Below are positions 43,201-53,466 of a DNA stretch of 64,000 nucleotides, one piece after another; positions within the stretch are counted from its first letter, which is position 1, and each line of letters opens with the position of its first letter. A program made the position numbers and the translations under genes. The stretch is taken from the NCBI GenBank assembly GCA_017303615.1, contig JAFLCK010000005.1, forward strand, positions 1 through 64,000, read 5' to 3'. Origin of the DNA: Obscuribacter phosphatis_A. Its GTDB lineage: Bacteria > Cyanobacteriota > Vampirovibrionia > Obscuribacterales > Obscuribacteraceae. Below the pieces are notes generated by a model. The model saw nothing but the letters and a program-made list of their open reading frames with translations. It had not been told where the DNA came from and did not search any database.

Positions 43201-43887
43201 ATGGCTAACTGGCAAAAAATTCGCCGCCTGGGCGAGACGATAACAATACTGCCCGATAAAGCTGTCTTTCTAAGTGAGAGAAAGACCCTGCTTGTTTCTG
43301 ATGTTCATCTTGGTAAAGGGCAAGCTTTTCGGGCCCGGCAATTTTTCGCCCCACCGGGTTTGTGTGCCGGTGATATCGATCGCTTACTGAGGCTCATTAT
43401 TGACTGTGATGCCAGTCGTTTGATCGTCTTGGGAGATCTTGTTCATAGCAGAGACGGTATCGATAGAGAGCTCGATGAGCTCTTTATTGCCTTTAGAGAA
43501 AAAACAAAAGATGTGGAAATTAGCCTTGTGCTTGGCAATCATGATCGCAAGGTGAAATTTAGTAAGCAGTGGCAATTGAATCTGTTGAGAGATTATTTTG
43601 AAGAAGAGGGCTTTGTTTTTGATCATGGCGATAGTCCCTTACCGCAGGCGCTTTTGACTGCTAAGAAATTCGTTTTCTCCGGACATATTCATCCGGCAGT
43701 AAAACTAAGTGGCGCTGGCTTGAGTGAGCGTCTGCCCTGCTATTGGCTTAGACAAAAAGAAAGAAGATTGGTTTTGCCTTCTTTTGGATCATTTACCGGA
43801 GCTTTTACTATCAAACCTGAAAGTGCAGATCGCATTTTTATCCCGCTCTATAATGAGGGCAGTGTGGTCGAGGTTAAGCTAAACTAG
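43201..43887 (+). CDS. pdeM: Ligase-associated DNA endonuclease PdeM
   Basis: 228-aa calcineurin-like metallophosphoesterase. Metal ligands: SDVHLGK (~31-37), VLGDLVHS, LGNHDRK, and FSGHIHPAV. The C-terminal PSFGSFTGAFT matches PdeM proteins. Last gene of the repair operon, 69 bp after the helicase; the gap contains ACATCA/ACAAA-type near-repeats but no obvious terminator. Family role: endonuclease/phosphoesterase in the ligase-associated damage response. Confidence 0.93.
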   Translation: MANWQKIRRLGETITILPDKAVFLSERKTLLVSDVHLGKGQAFRARQFFAPPGLCAGDIDRLLRLIIDCDASRLIVLGDLVHSRDGIDRELDELFIAFREKTKDVEISLVLGNHDRKVKFSKQWQLNLLRDYFEEEGFVFDHGDSPLPQALLTAKKFVFSGHIHPAVKLSGAGLSERLPCYWLRQKERRLVLPSFGSFTGAFTIKPESADRIFIPLYNEGSVVEVKLN

Positions 43888-43888
43888 G

Positions 43889-44860
43889 ATGCTGAATTTG
43901 CCTATGAAAAGACGAGATTTCCTTGGACTGGCTGCCCTGCTCGCAGCGTCAGATTTGGGTTTGGGTTTGGAACCACTCTTTGCTTCGAAGCCAAAGCCCG
44001 CACTTTCACTGGCTCAAATCAAACAGGCTGCCGATCAAGGCAACTGGTACAGTCTACCTGCCGGTGAGAGGCTCTGCCGTGTGGCTGCTTATCTGGCCGG
44101 TCTATCTATACCCTATCAGGGCGGCAGTCTTGATAAAGACTGCCGTTTAGAGAAATGCTTGGTCGACCTCAGTAGTTTCGATTGCGTCACCTTTGTAGAA
44201 ACTTGTTTGGCTCTCAGTGCCTTAATAGCTAAATCTAATAGTGCTAAGTCTAATAGTGTCAAAACAAAGATTGATTGGACTAATTTTGACGATCTAAGAA
44301 GTGAGATAACAGCTTTGCGTTATCGCAATGGTATCGTTGATGGTTATGCAAGTCGCTTGCACTATAGCAGTGAATGGCTCTATCAGAATTGCCAAAATGG
44401 TCGTCTTGCCTTGATAAGAGAATTAACCGGTCTCACTTTTCTTGATTTTTCCAAGAAACTTGATTTTATGACCAGCCATCCTTCTTATTACAAGCAAATT
44501 GGCCAGGTCGGCTCACCCAACTTTGAGAAAATAGACCGCATTGAAAATGAGATTAGCAAAAATGTGCTTGCCTCTGGCTTTCTAAAATATTTGCCCAGAG
44601 ATAAGTTTGCCGCACTTGAGAAACTGCCTAAAGATGCCGGTCTGCAAAGCGGTGATATTGTCTTTGTTACCACTGCCATGCCTGGTCTAGACATCTTGCA
44701 CCTCGGTATTATCAGTCGAGAAAATGACGGCTTGCATTTTATCAATGCTTCTTCGTCTAAAGGGGTGAATAAAGTGGTGAAAGAAAAAGCGCCGCTTGCC
44801 GCAGCGCTCAATTGGTCAAAGTCGATAAATGGAGCGATCTTTGCCAGACCACTTATTTGA
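43889..44860 (+). CDS. DUF1460-type (NlpC/P60-like) exported cell-wall hydrolase
   Basis: 323 aa. The N-terminus MKRRDFLGLAALLAAS (from the second Met, residue 6) resembles a Tat signal with the RRxFL motif. The catalytic domain follows the DUF1460 pattern: LSSFDCVTFVETCLALS with the presumed nucleophile Cys, then AMPGLDILHLGIISRE with the His. A short SAKSNSAKSNS repeat interrupts it at ~113-122. Probably an amidase or endopeptidase acting on peptidoglycan fragments in the periplasm. Starts one base after the pdeM stop, so it may be co-transcribed with the repair operon. Its end overlaps the convergent AhpD-like gene by 8 bp. Confidence 0.85.
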   Translation: MLNLPMKRRDFLGLAALLAASDLGLGLEPLFASKPKPALSLAQIKQAADQGNWYSLPAGERLCRVAAYLAGLSIPYQGGSLDKDCRLEKCLVDLSSFDCVTFVETCLALSALIAKSNSAKSNSVKTKIDWTNFDDLRSEITALRYRNGIVDGYASRLHYSSEWLYQNCQNGRLALIRELTGLTFLDFSKKLDFMTSHPSYYKQIGQVGSPNFEKIDRIENEISKNVLASGFLKYLPRDKFAALEKLPKDAGLQSGDIVFVTTAMPGLDILHLGIISRENDGLHFINASSSKGVNKVVKEKAPLAAALNWSKSINGAIFARPLI

Positions 44861-45254
44861 CGGGGATGAACTCTTCATCAATGGGCATTTGATAGCCATT
44901 AGCCAAACGATTGGTTTCATTTGCCAAGCCCACAACGGCGATTAGCTCGTGATACATTTCATCGGTCATGCCTTTGGCGCGTGCGGCGGCTGTGTGTGAA
45001 TGAATGCAATATGGGCAGTTATTTGTCACACTGACTGCAATATAGATCATTTCTTTAGTGAGGGCGTCGAGGGCGCCCGGGGTCATAACTAGTTTGACCG
45101 ATGTCCAGATTCTTTTCATAGTCTGGGGCGAGGCTGCTAGTACCTTCCAAAAGTTATTGATCCAATTGGTTTTTCTCGCTGCTTTGATCTCGTCGAAAAC
45201 AGCCTGCACCTCAGGTGGTGCATTGCCGTCTTCCACCATTTTTACCATTACCAT
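44853..45254 (-). CDS. AhpD-like / carboxymuconolactone decarboxylase-family protein
   Basis: 133-aa cytosolic helical protein with the AhpD-type redox motif NCPYCIHSHT (CxxC plus His, ~80-88). The upstream Glu of the family (KEMIYIAVSVTNN) is also present. Predicted alkylhydroperoxidase or related thiol-based reductase. ATG start with AGGAG 7 nt upstream. It follows the LRR gene by 14 nt on the same strand. Confidence 0.9.
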   Translation of the reverse strand: MVMVKMVEDGNAPPEVQAVFDEIKAARKTNWINNFWKVLAASPQTMKRIWTSVKLVMTPGALDALTKEMIYIAVSVTNNCPYCIHSHTAAARAKGMTDEMYHELIAVVGLANETNRLANGYQMPIDEEFIPVK

Positions 45255-45268
45255 ACTAGTTCTCCTGT

Positions 45269-48079
45269 TCAGGTCCAGTTGACGTCTTTATCTAAGAGCA
45301 CGATACGACAGCCTGGCAAAGCCATCTTCAGCCCTGCTCTTTCCACCCGGGTATATTCGCATTCGTGAAAATTCAAAGTCTCAAGGGCGGTCAGCGGTGC
45401 TAGTTCTACTAGATCGCCGTAGGCTATGTCGCAACCTATTAGGGTAAGCTTCTTGAGTGACTTGATGGCGGCAAGACTCTTCAATGACTCTTTTGTTATC
45501 TGGGTGTTGCGCAGATCTAACTCTTCCAGAGCCGGCAATTCAGAGAGATAGGCAATCGCATCATCAACTATATTGCTGCTTGAGAGCTTCAACTCTTTCA
45601 GGCGCCGGCAAGCGCTCATATGTTTGAAGCCGACGCCGCTTATTTCTAGGTTTTCTAAGTCGAGCACATTAAGGTCGTGCAATTGATTGAGAACCGCCAA
45701 GCCATCATCGGTTATTTGGGTGAAGGAGAGTCTGAGTGTGCTTAGATGGGGCAGACGCCGCAGACTGGCGATACCCGAATCGGTCACCCTGGTGTTGCAG
45801 AGGTTGAGCCACTTGAGAGAAGTAAGCGAGCTTATACAGGCGATACCGCGATCTCTTAGACGCTTGCAGTTTTCGAGATTGAGTGAGCGCAAGGAAACTA
45901 GGTTGGTCAGGGCGGAGAGTCCGTCGTCCGATATCTGGGTACTGCTTAGATTGAGACTGGTCAATTCTTTGAAATTGCTCAAATAGACCATGCCACCATC
46001 TGTGATGCGGGTATCTGAGAGATTGAGGTCTTTCAGATGGCTCATATTGCGAATAGAAGCTAGGCCATCATCGCTTATAGGCTGCCCGGAGAGATTGACT
46101 TCGCCGACCATGATCAAGCTTTCTATGTGGGTGAGCCCTTGGTCGCTAACTTGCCCCAGGCGCAGATTACGCAAATGTCTCAGCTTGCTTAGATGGGGCA
46201 TGTCCGCATCGGTGAGGGCTTTGGGATAGTCGATATATCTAAGGTCGGAGAGTTCGCTTAAACTTTCGAGCACTCGGTTATCGCAAGCAGTGGAAGCCAG
46301 GTTGATATAACGCAGCTCAGAGAGGGCGGAAAGTCCCTGGGCTTGCTCGTTATTGATTCTAGTGAGAGATAAGTCGAGTTCTTTTAGGTGGGGGAGATGA
46401 CTTATTTTGGCGACCACTTCGCTGCCTATGCGATTGCAGCCCTTGAGGTGCAGAGTCTCTAGATTGATCAGTCCGGCCAAGCCTGTCAGCCCCCGGTCCT
46501 GCACCGGATTATTCGATAAGTCGAGCACCCGCAAACGAGGCAGATAACCAAGTTCAATATCAGGACCGTCATAGCGCAGAGATAATTCTTCTAGGGCCGG
46601 CAAATTATCGATAAAGAGTCTGATGCGGTCTTTATAGCTTTCGAATTCTTCTTTGGTGGCATCACTGCTGATGCCAAGGTGCAGTCTTTTGAGACTGACC
46701 AATTCACTGAGATATTCCAGTCCTTCGCCCTTAAGGTCGACCTGTCTAAGGGAGAGTTCTTCCAATTGCTTGAGATAGCGAAAAGAGGCAAATACCGCTT
46801 CGCTTATGTCATCGGCTCTGACCACCAGGCGCACCAAGTCGGTGAGGTTGAGAACATTTTCCAGACCTTCTTCGGTGATGCTGTCGGTGCGCAAGACCAG
46901 GGTGCGCAGGTTTTTGAAGTGCTTGAGGGCTTGCAGACCTTCATCTGTGACCGATGAAAAGACCAGATAAAGCTCTTCGATGCTATTTTCGCCGGCGATA
47001 GTACTGAGTAGATTGTTGTCTACCGCCGCCCCTTCCAAAAGCAGTTTTTTCACCGGCGTACGACTGAGAAGATCGCCAAGGTCGAGGGGACCGGGCTGGC
47101 AATGACTCAGTCTAAGCTCTTTCAAGCTGCTTAGTTTGGTAATAGGTTTGAGTGCTTCAGGGTCGACTATATTGCAACTGGTCAACTGTAAGGTGCGCAG
47201 CCTTTGCAAATTGGCTAATTCACGCAGAGTATATTTCTCAATTTCCAGCCCGCCCAATCTAAGCTCTCGTAAGCCAGAGAGGCGGTTGATTACATCAAAA
47301 TCGAGGTCGCTAATCTCATCGAATAAATAATCAAGCGACTGTATATCGTCTGGCTTCAGTCTTTCGCACTTCTGAAATGCTTCGCGGTCAAGCACTTCTA
47401 GACGCACGAAAGCGCGGCGCGAGACTTGCACTGTACCTAGGGCTTCACCGACTTCGCTCCAGGTTCTCTGCCCGCCAGGATCGGCTTGCGCCACCAGTAG
47501 CTTGCCCGGTGAGACTTCAAATGGAAAGTTGAGCATGCGCCCTGAATGCACGACTATATGGCAGTTGGGCAGAAACTGATTGAGCTCGGCTGCCCCTGGA
47601 CCACTGACTGCAGTAGAGTCGACATAGAGTTTGCGCAGTTCGGTGAGATGTCTTAATTTTGATAAGCCATAGTCTGAGACTTCGGTGCCGCCCAGGTCGA
47701 GTGTATGCAAGAAGCGCAAATTGCGCAGACTATACATACCGTCGTCGCCTATTTTGCGCTCGGGCAAACTGAGATATCTAAGACCGGTCAAGTGCGAAAT
47801 GCATTCAAGCGACTGGTTGTCTATGTCGACCATGCGAAAGTCGATTGATTGCAGGGCGTCTGCCGGCAAATAGTTAAAATCGCGCAGGTCTGCATCGGCT
47901 GATACCAATAAATGCAAATTGGCTTCTTTGACCAGTTGCACAGTGCCTTGTGCTTCGCCCAGTTTGTTTTCCCACCAACCGCTCATGGTGCCGGTGCGAT
48001 AAATCTGATACAAGGCACCAAGCGATCTCTCTTGCGGAAAGTGAAGTTCTTTGAGCGCCTTGGTTTCGCTTTCAGTCAT
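45269..48079 (-). CDS. Large leucine-rich-repeat protein
   Basis: 936 aa, almost entirely ~24-residue leucine-rich repeats of the cysteine-containing/F-box-LRR-like type, e.g. LTSLNLSSTQISDDGLSALTNL, LRSLNLENCKRLRDRGIACI and LDLGGTEVSDYGLSKLRHL. More than 25 repeats are visible, in two blocks separated by a segment around residues 195-245. That segment has a WSEVGEALGTVQVSRRAF motif echoing the N-terminal WENKLGEAQGTVQLVKEA. No signal peptide, no transmembrane segment and no effector domain. A solenoid for protein-protein binding is likely. ATG start with AGGAAG upstream. It lies between the permease and the AhpD-like gene on the same strand. Confidence 0.9.
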   Translation of the reverse strand: MTESETKALKELHFPQERSLGALYQIYRTGTMSGWWENKLGEAQGTVQLVKEANLHLLVSADADLRDFNYLPADALQSIDFRMVDIDNQSLECISHLTGLRYLSLPERKIGDDGMYSLRNLRFLHTLDLGGTEVSDYGLSKLRHLTELRKLYVDSTAVSGPGAAELNQFLPNCHIVVHSGRMLNFPFEVSPGKLLVAQADPGGQRTWSEVGEALGTVQVSRRAFVRLEVLDREAFQKCERLKPDDIQSLDYLFDEISDLDFDVINRLSGLRELRLGGLEIEKYTLRELANLQRLRTLQLTSCNIVDPEALKPITKLSSLKELRLSHCQPGPLDLGDLLSRTPVKKLLLEGAAVDNNLLSTIAGENSIEELYLVFSSVTDEGLQALKHFKNLRTLVLRTDSITEEGLENVLNLTDLVRLVVRADDISEAVFASFRYLKQLEELSLRQVDLKGEGLEYLSELVSLKRLHLGISSDATKEEFESYKDRIRLFIDNLPALEELSLRYDGPDIELGYLPRLRVLDLSNNPVQDRGLTGLAGLINLETLHLKGCNRIGSEVVAKISHLPHLKELDLSLTRINNEQAQGLSALSELRYINLASTACDNRVLESLSELSDLRYIDYPKALTDADMPHLSKLRHLRNLRLGQVSDQGLTHIESLIMVGEVNLSGQPISDDGLASIRNMSHLKDLNLSDTRITDGGMVYLSNFKELTSLNLSSTQISDDGLSALTNLVSLRSLNLENCKRLRDRGIACISSLTSLKWLNLCNTRVTDSGIASLRRLPHLSTLRLSFTQITDDGLAVLNQLHDLNVLDLENLEISGVGFKHMSACRRLKELKLSSSNIVDDAIAYLSELPALEELDLRNTQITKESLKSLAAIKSLKKLTLIGCDIAYGDLVELAPLTALETLNFHECEYTRVERAGLKMALPGCRIVLLDKDVNWT

Positions 48080-48093
48080 TTTTCTTCCTGCAA

Positions 48094-50010
48094 CTAAGAC
48101 TGCTTACTGCTGCCGAGTCTTTCCAAAAGTGTAGGACGCCCAATATTGACAACGCTCACGCCCAGGTTGCTTTCAAGATCGCGGGCGTAGCGGTCGGCGA
48201 GATCAGGATCTGAACCTGTGCCGATAAAGACTTTAGAGAAAGGATGCGCTTTCTTGAGATAGATTAGACCATCGACAAGAGTCTCGGGCAGGATTTTGAC
48301 GGTCAAGACCACATCATGATTGCGAAAACTAGGAGCAATCTGCTGCGAGACAACGCGCTGCAACAGTTCATGCATCATGCCGCGTCTAGCTGATTCTTCC
48401 TCGGCGTGAAATATGATTATTTCTTTGGGACCAGGCTCTTCTTGTTCAAGCAGTTTGATCAGCATGGTGGCCAAGCTTCTCGCTTTAGCACCACCGGTGC
48501 AAAGGACGAAAGTAGGCAAACCTTCCGGAATCTCTTCTTGATTGACGAATTTACCCATACCCAGTCTCAGGTCGGGTAATTCGCGCAGCCGTCCTTCAAG
48601 TACACCCATGCGATAAAAGCACATGACAATAATTATGACGCCCAGAATCTGGAAGCCAAGCGACCTGGCGCTCTCTGCCGAGAACAAAAGCACCACCTCG
48701 CCGAAAAATAAGGCGAGCAAGCCAATCATTGGCGGTATGGGTAACTTGAGATTGTTTATGGTTATGGTCAATTTGCTCTTGAAAGGTGCTCTTTCAACTT
48801 TGAGGGGCATACGCACCCTGAGCATGATCACACCCAGGCAGAATGAGCACATAACCGCCAGAAAGGCCATGCCATAGACCTGACCGAGATTGTCCACTTG
48901 ACCAGGCAATATACAAATCATAAAGGCGCAGACCACCATGAAAGGCAGACAGACAAAAGGATAGCCCTGCAGCATGGGAAACTTGTCCGCCCAGCGTCTC
49001 AAAATAAAGGCAGGCAGATTGCCTTGTTTAGCCATTGTAGTACAAAGACCGATACAGCCAACATAAGCTGTATTAACAGCAGCAAAAAGCACAAGGGCGG
49101 CATCTACAACCAAAACGATGAGCAGTTGCTTGCCCCCTTCCACATAGGCTAGTCCGCTCAGCAAGCTGTTTTTGAAGCTTTCGATTTGTTGAGCATCGAG
49201 TAAGGAAAGACAAAGCAGTGAAGTGAGGGGGGCGGTTATGCCTACAAGAATTACCACACAAAGATAAATCTGCTTCAGTGTGCGCCAGGTTGGGGTCTTG
49301 AGCTGTTCTACTATCTGAGCCGCCGATTCAAAGCCGGTGATGCCTAAAAATGCCGCAGCAAAACCATGCACCATATGTTCGGGGGTAATCTTGGGATAAC
49401 AAGTAAGAAACTTCGATAGATCAACCTGTTTCTCAACCAGCATCATCACACCCTTAACATCCATATAGAGCAAAAGCGAAAAATGGAAGAGGGCGATAAG
49501 GAAAACAATCATGGCCGGCTCTTTGATGCCGACAATATTGAGCAGACCGAAGATAATCACAGGGGCTATGGCTGTAAGCACAATAGAAGAGAGCGGCCAG
49601 TTCATTATGTTATCGATGGAGTCGATATAAAAGGCGCCTGAAAGGGCGCTTACAGCCGCTGTCGCTAGATAAGAGAGAATGGTGAGGGCGCCCACGAAGA
49701 TGGCAAAGCGCTTACCGATGGTTTGCAAGACCATGATATAGGCGCCGCCGTTGAAAGGGCTGACGGCGCAGCCTTCTTCATATGTGGCTTTGAAGAACCA
49801 CATTAAAAGACAGACTACCCCAATAATTGCCGGAGCGGCGAAACTGACTAGGGGGAAGATGACGCCGGTGGTGTAGAAGACCGAGGTGCCTATGTCGGCG
49901 CCGACTATGGCTGAAGCAAGCCACCAAGACAAGAGCGAATCGCCGTGGGGGGATCCCTTGACCGATTGACGCACTTCGGCGGTGGGTCCGGTTTGATTGC
50001 CTTCTGTCAC
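48094..50010 (-). CDS. APC-superfamily amino-acid permease with C-terminal cytosolic domain
   Basis: 638 aa. About 12 membrane segments between residues ~28 and 470, starting WWLASAIVGADIGTSVFYTTG, the G-rich first helix of APC transporters. The last ~150 residues form a soluble alpha/beta domain (TFVLCTGGAKARSLATMLIKLLEQ...KEIIIFHAEEESARR...FSKVFIGTGSDPDLADRYARDLES) resembling a universal-stress-like nucleotide-binding fold, which may regulate transport. GTG start with AGGTAA 5 nt upstream. Substrate not predictable from motifs. It runs 14 nt upstream of the LRR gene, so it may be co-transcribed with it. Confidence 0.86.
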   Translation of the reverse strand: MTEGNQTGPTAEVRQSVKGSPHGDSLLSWWLASAIVGADIGTSVFYTTGVIFPLVSFAAPAIIGVVCLLMWFFKATYEEGCAVSPFNGGAYIMVLQTIGKRFAIFVGALTILSYLATAAVSALSGAFYIDSIDNIMNWPLSSIVLTAIAPVIIFGLLNIVGIKEPAMIVFLIALFHFSLLLYMDVKGVMMLVEKQVDLSKFLTCYPKITPEHMVHGFAAAFLGITGFESAAQIVEQLKTPTWRTLKQIYLCVVILVGITAPLTSLLCLSLLDAQQIESFKNSLLSGLAYVEGGKQLLIVLVVDAALVLFAAVNTAYVGCIGLCTTMAKQGNLPAFILRRWADKFPMLQGYPFVCLPFMVVCAFMICILPGQVDNLGQVYGMAFLAVMCSFCLGVIMLRVRMPLKVERAPFKSKLTITINNLKLPIPPMIGLLALFFGEVVLLFSAESARSLGFQILGVIIIVMCFYRMGVLEGRLRELPDLRLGMGKFVNQEEIPEGLPTFVLCTGGAKARSLATMLIKLLEQEEPGPKEIIIFHAEEESARRGMMHELLQRVVSQQIAPSFRNHDVVLTVKILPETLVDGLIYLKKAHPFSKVFIGTGSDPDLADRYARDLESNLGVSVVNIGRPTLLERLGSSKQS

Positions 50011-50168
50011 GTATTACCTGGGTCTTTTGCCTGAAAACACTTCCACATAAGCTACTACATCTTTAGCTTCCGTCAACAACCTTAGAAAAGAAAAGCGGTT
50101 TTCTGATATCTTTTCGCAATATGTTTTGAGCCGCCGCAAAAACGGTGCTTTTTGGAGTATTAGTCAAG

Positions 50169-51918
50169 ATGAAAACTGCTGAAGCTAGCCATAAGACCTC
50201 TATGACGGTTAATCTTCCTGCCGGGACAGGGCTGACCAAGGCGGTGGAAGACTACTTGACCGCCTTTGTCAAGGATAATCTGGTGGATGCCCTCTGGGCT
50301 CGCCAAGCTTCGGTCTGGACCAATACAGATGAGAGCAAATGGCTTGACTGGCTAACTCTTCCCGAAAGAGAACTGAAAAATATTGCCGAATATAAGAAAT
50401 TTGCAAGCGAGATCAAAGATGCCGGCTTCAAAAAAGTCTTGCTGCTTGGTATGGGCGGCTCCAGCCTCGCCCCCGAAGTCTTTTCGGTGACCTATGGCAA
50501 TGCTCCCGGTTATCCTGCCCTTTCGATACTAGATTCCACCGATCCCGCCCAGATTAGAGCGGTTGACGCCAGTCTAGATTACGCCACCACATTGTTTGTG
50601 GTCTCATCTAAGTCAGGCAGCACACTTGAGCCCAATATTTTTATGCGGCATTTCGTTCATCAAGCTAAAGAAAAGCTAGGCGAGAAGTTCGGCGAGCATT
50701 TCATAGCCATCACCGATCCAGGCTCTAAGCTGGAAGGCGAAGCTAAAGCCATGAACTTTAGACGTATTTTTCACGGTCTGCCCGGTGTAGGCGGCCGTTA
50801 TTCCGCACTTTCGCCCTTTGGCGTTGTGCCCATGTGCCTAATTGGCATGGATGCCGAGGCGTTTCTCTCTACCGCTTTGCAGATGGCTAATTCCTGCAGA
50901 CAAAATATCAAAGAAAATCCTGGTCTGGTGCTGGGCGCCATCATGGGTCAGGCACAGGTGTCCGGCATCGACAAGCTGACTATATTTACAAGTCCTTCGC
51001 TGTATGACTTTGGCGCCTGGCTGGAGCAGCTAGTGGCCGAGTCCACCGGCAAAGTCGGCAAAGCGATCATACCGGTCGACCAGGAAGTTCCTGGTGAATC
51101 GTCTGTCTATGGTACAGACCGTCTTTTTGTTTTTGTCAAACTAGCCGGTGACCGCACCGCCCATGGTGTGCAAAATGAAGCCATTGAAACTTTCCTCGAC
51201 AACATGCAAGAAAAATCGCCGGTTGTAAGAATTGTTCTCTCCGACAAGATAGATCTAGCCGGTGAATTCTTCCGCTTTGAGTTTGCCACTGCCATAGCTG
51301 GTGCGGCTATGCATATCAATCCTTTTGATCAGCCAGATGTCGAGTTTAGCAAGGTCGAAACCAGAGAACTGACCACTGCTTACGAACAAACCGGGCATCT
51401 GCCTTCAGAAACACCTTTCTTTAGTGAAGGCGATATCGAACTCTATAGCGACGAAAAAAATGCTGCTGCCATCAAAGAGAATGCTCAGGCACAGACTCTT
51501 GTCGGCATGCTCAAAGCCCATTTAGACAGGCTCTGTGCCGGTGATTATTTCGCCTTATTGGCTTATTTGCATATGGATCACAGCGATATCGAGAGCAGCC
51601 TCTTTAAGATGCGTATGCAAGTGCGCGACAAAAAGCATGTGGCCACCTGTCTGGGCTTTGGTCCGCGCTTCCTGCATTCTACCGGTCAGGCTTATAAAGG
51701 TGGTGCCGCCAGTGGTGTCTTCTTGCAGGTCACTGCCGATGACAGTCAAGACTTGCCTGTGCCTGATGCCAAATATACCTTCTCGGTGGTGAAGGCGGCC
51801 CAGGCGCGCGGCGACTTTCAGGTCTTGACCAAGCGCGACAGACGGGCTTTGCGAGTGCATATCAAAGGCGATCTCAAAGCTGGGCTAGCCAAGCTGAAAG
51901 AAAGTCTATTCGCCGCCC

Positions 51919-51926
<8 letters not shown>
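50169..51926 (+). CDS. pgi: Glucose-6-phosphate isomerase
   Basis: 585 aa. Sugar-isomerase (SIS) fold enzyme interconverting glucose-6-P and fructose-6-P in glycolysis. Features: VLLLGMGGSSLAPEVFS, FVVSSKSGSTLEPN, LPGVGGRYSALSPFGVVP with the catalytic-site Arg, VDQEVPGESSVYGTDRLFV with the Glu base, and LHSTGQAYKGG with the C-terminal Lys. These resemble the Pgi half of transaldolase-Pgi fusions, but no transaldolase is attached. ATG 50169 preferred (GGAG 11 nt upstream) over GTG 50145. It overlaps the convergent POT transporter by 8 bp. Confidence 0.93.
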
Positions 51927-53403
<1,477 letters not shown>

Positions 53404-53426
53404 AACGGCCTTAATGTGCAGGCGGT

Positions 53427-53447
53427 AACTTAGTAAGATACTAAGTT
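53427..53447. promoter_or_regulatory. 21-bp inverted repeat in the peptide-transporter divergent promoter
   Basis: AACTTAGTA-AGA-TACTAAGTT, 9-bp perfect arms, 24 bp upstream of the transporter start and 20 bp upstream of the divergent gene. Fits an operator for a dimeric repressor. Confidence 0.6.
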
Positions 53448-53466
53448 TTACCAGAAACACGGTAAT

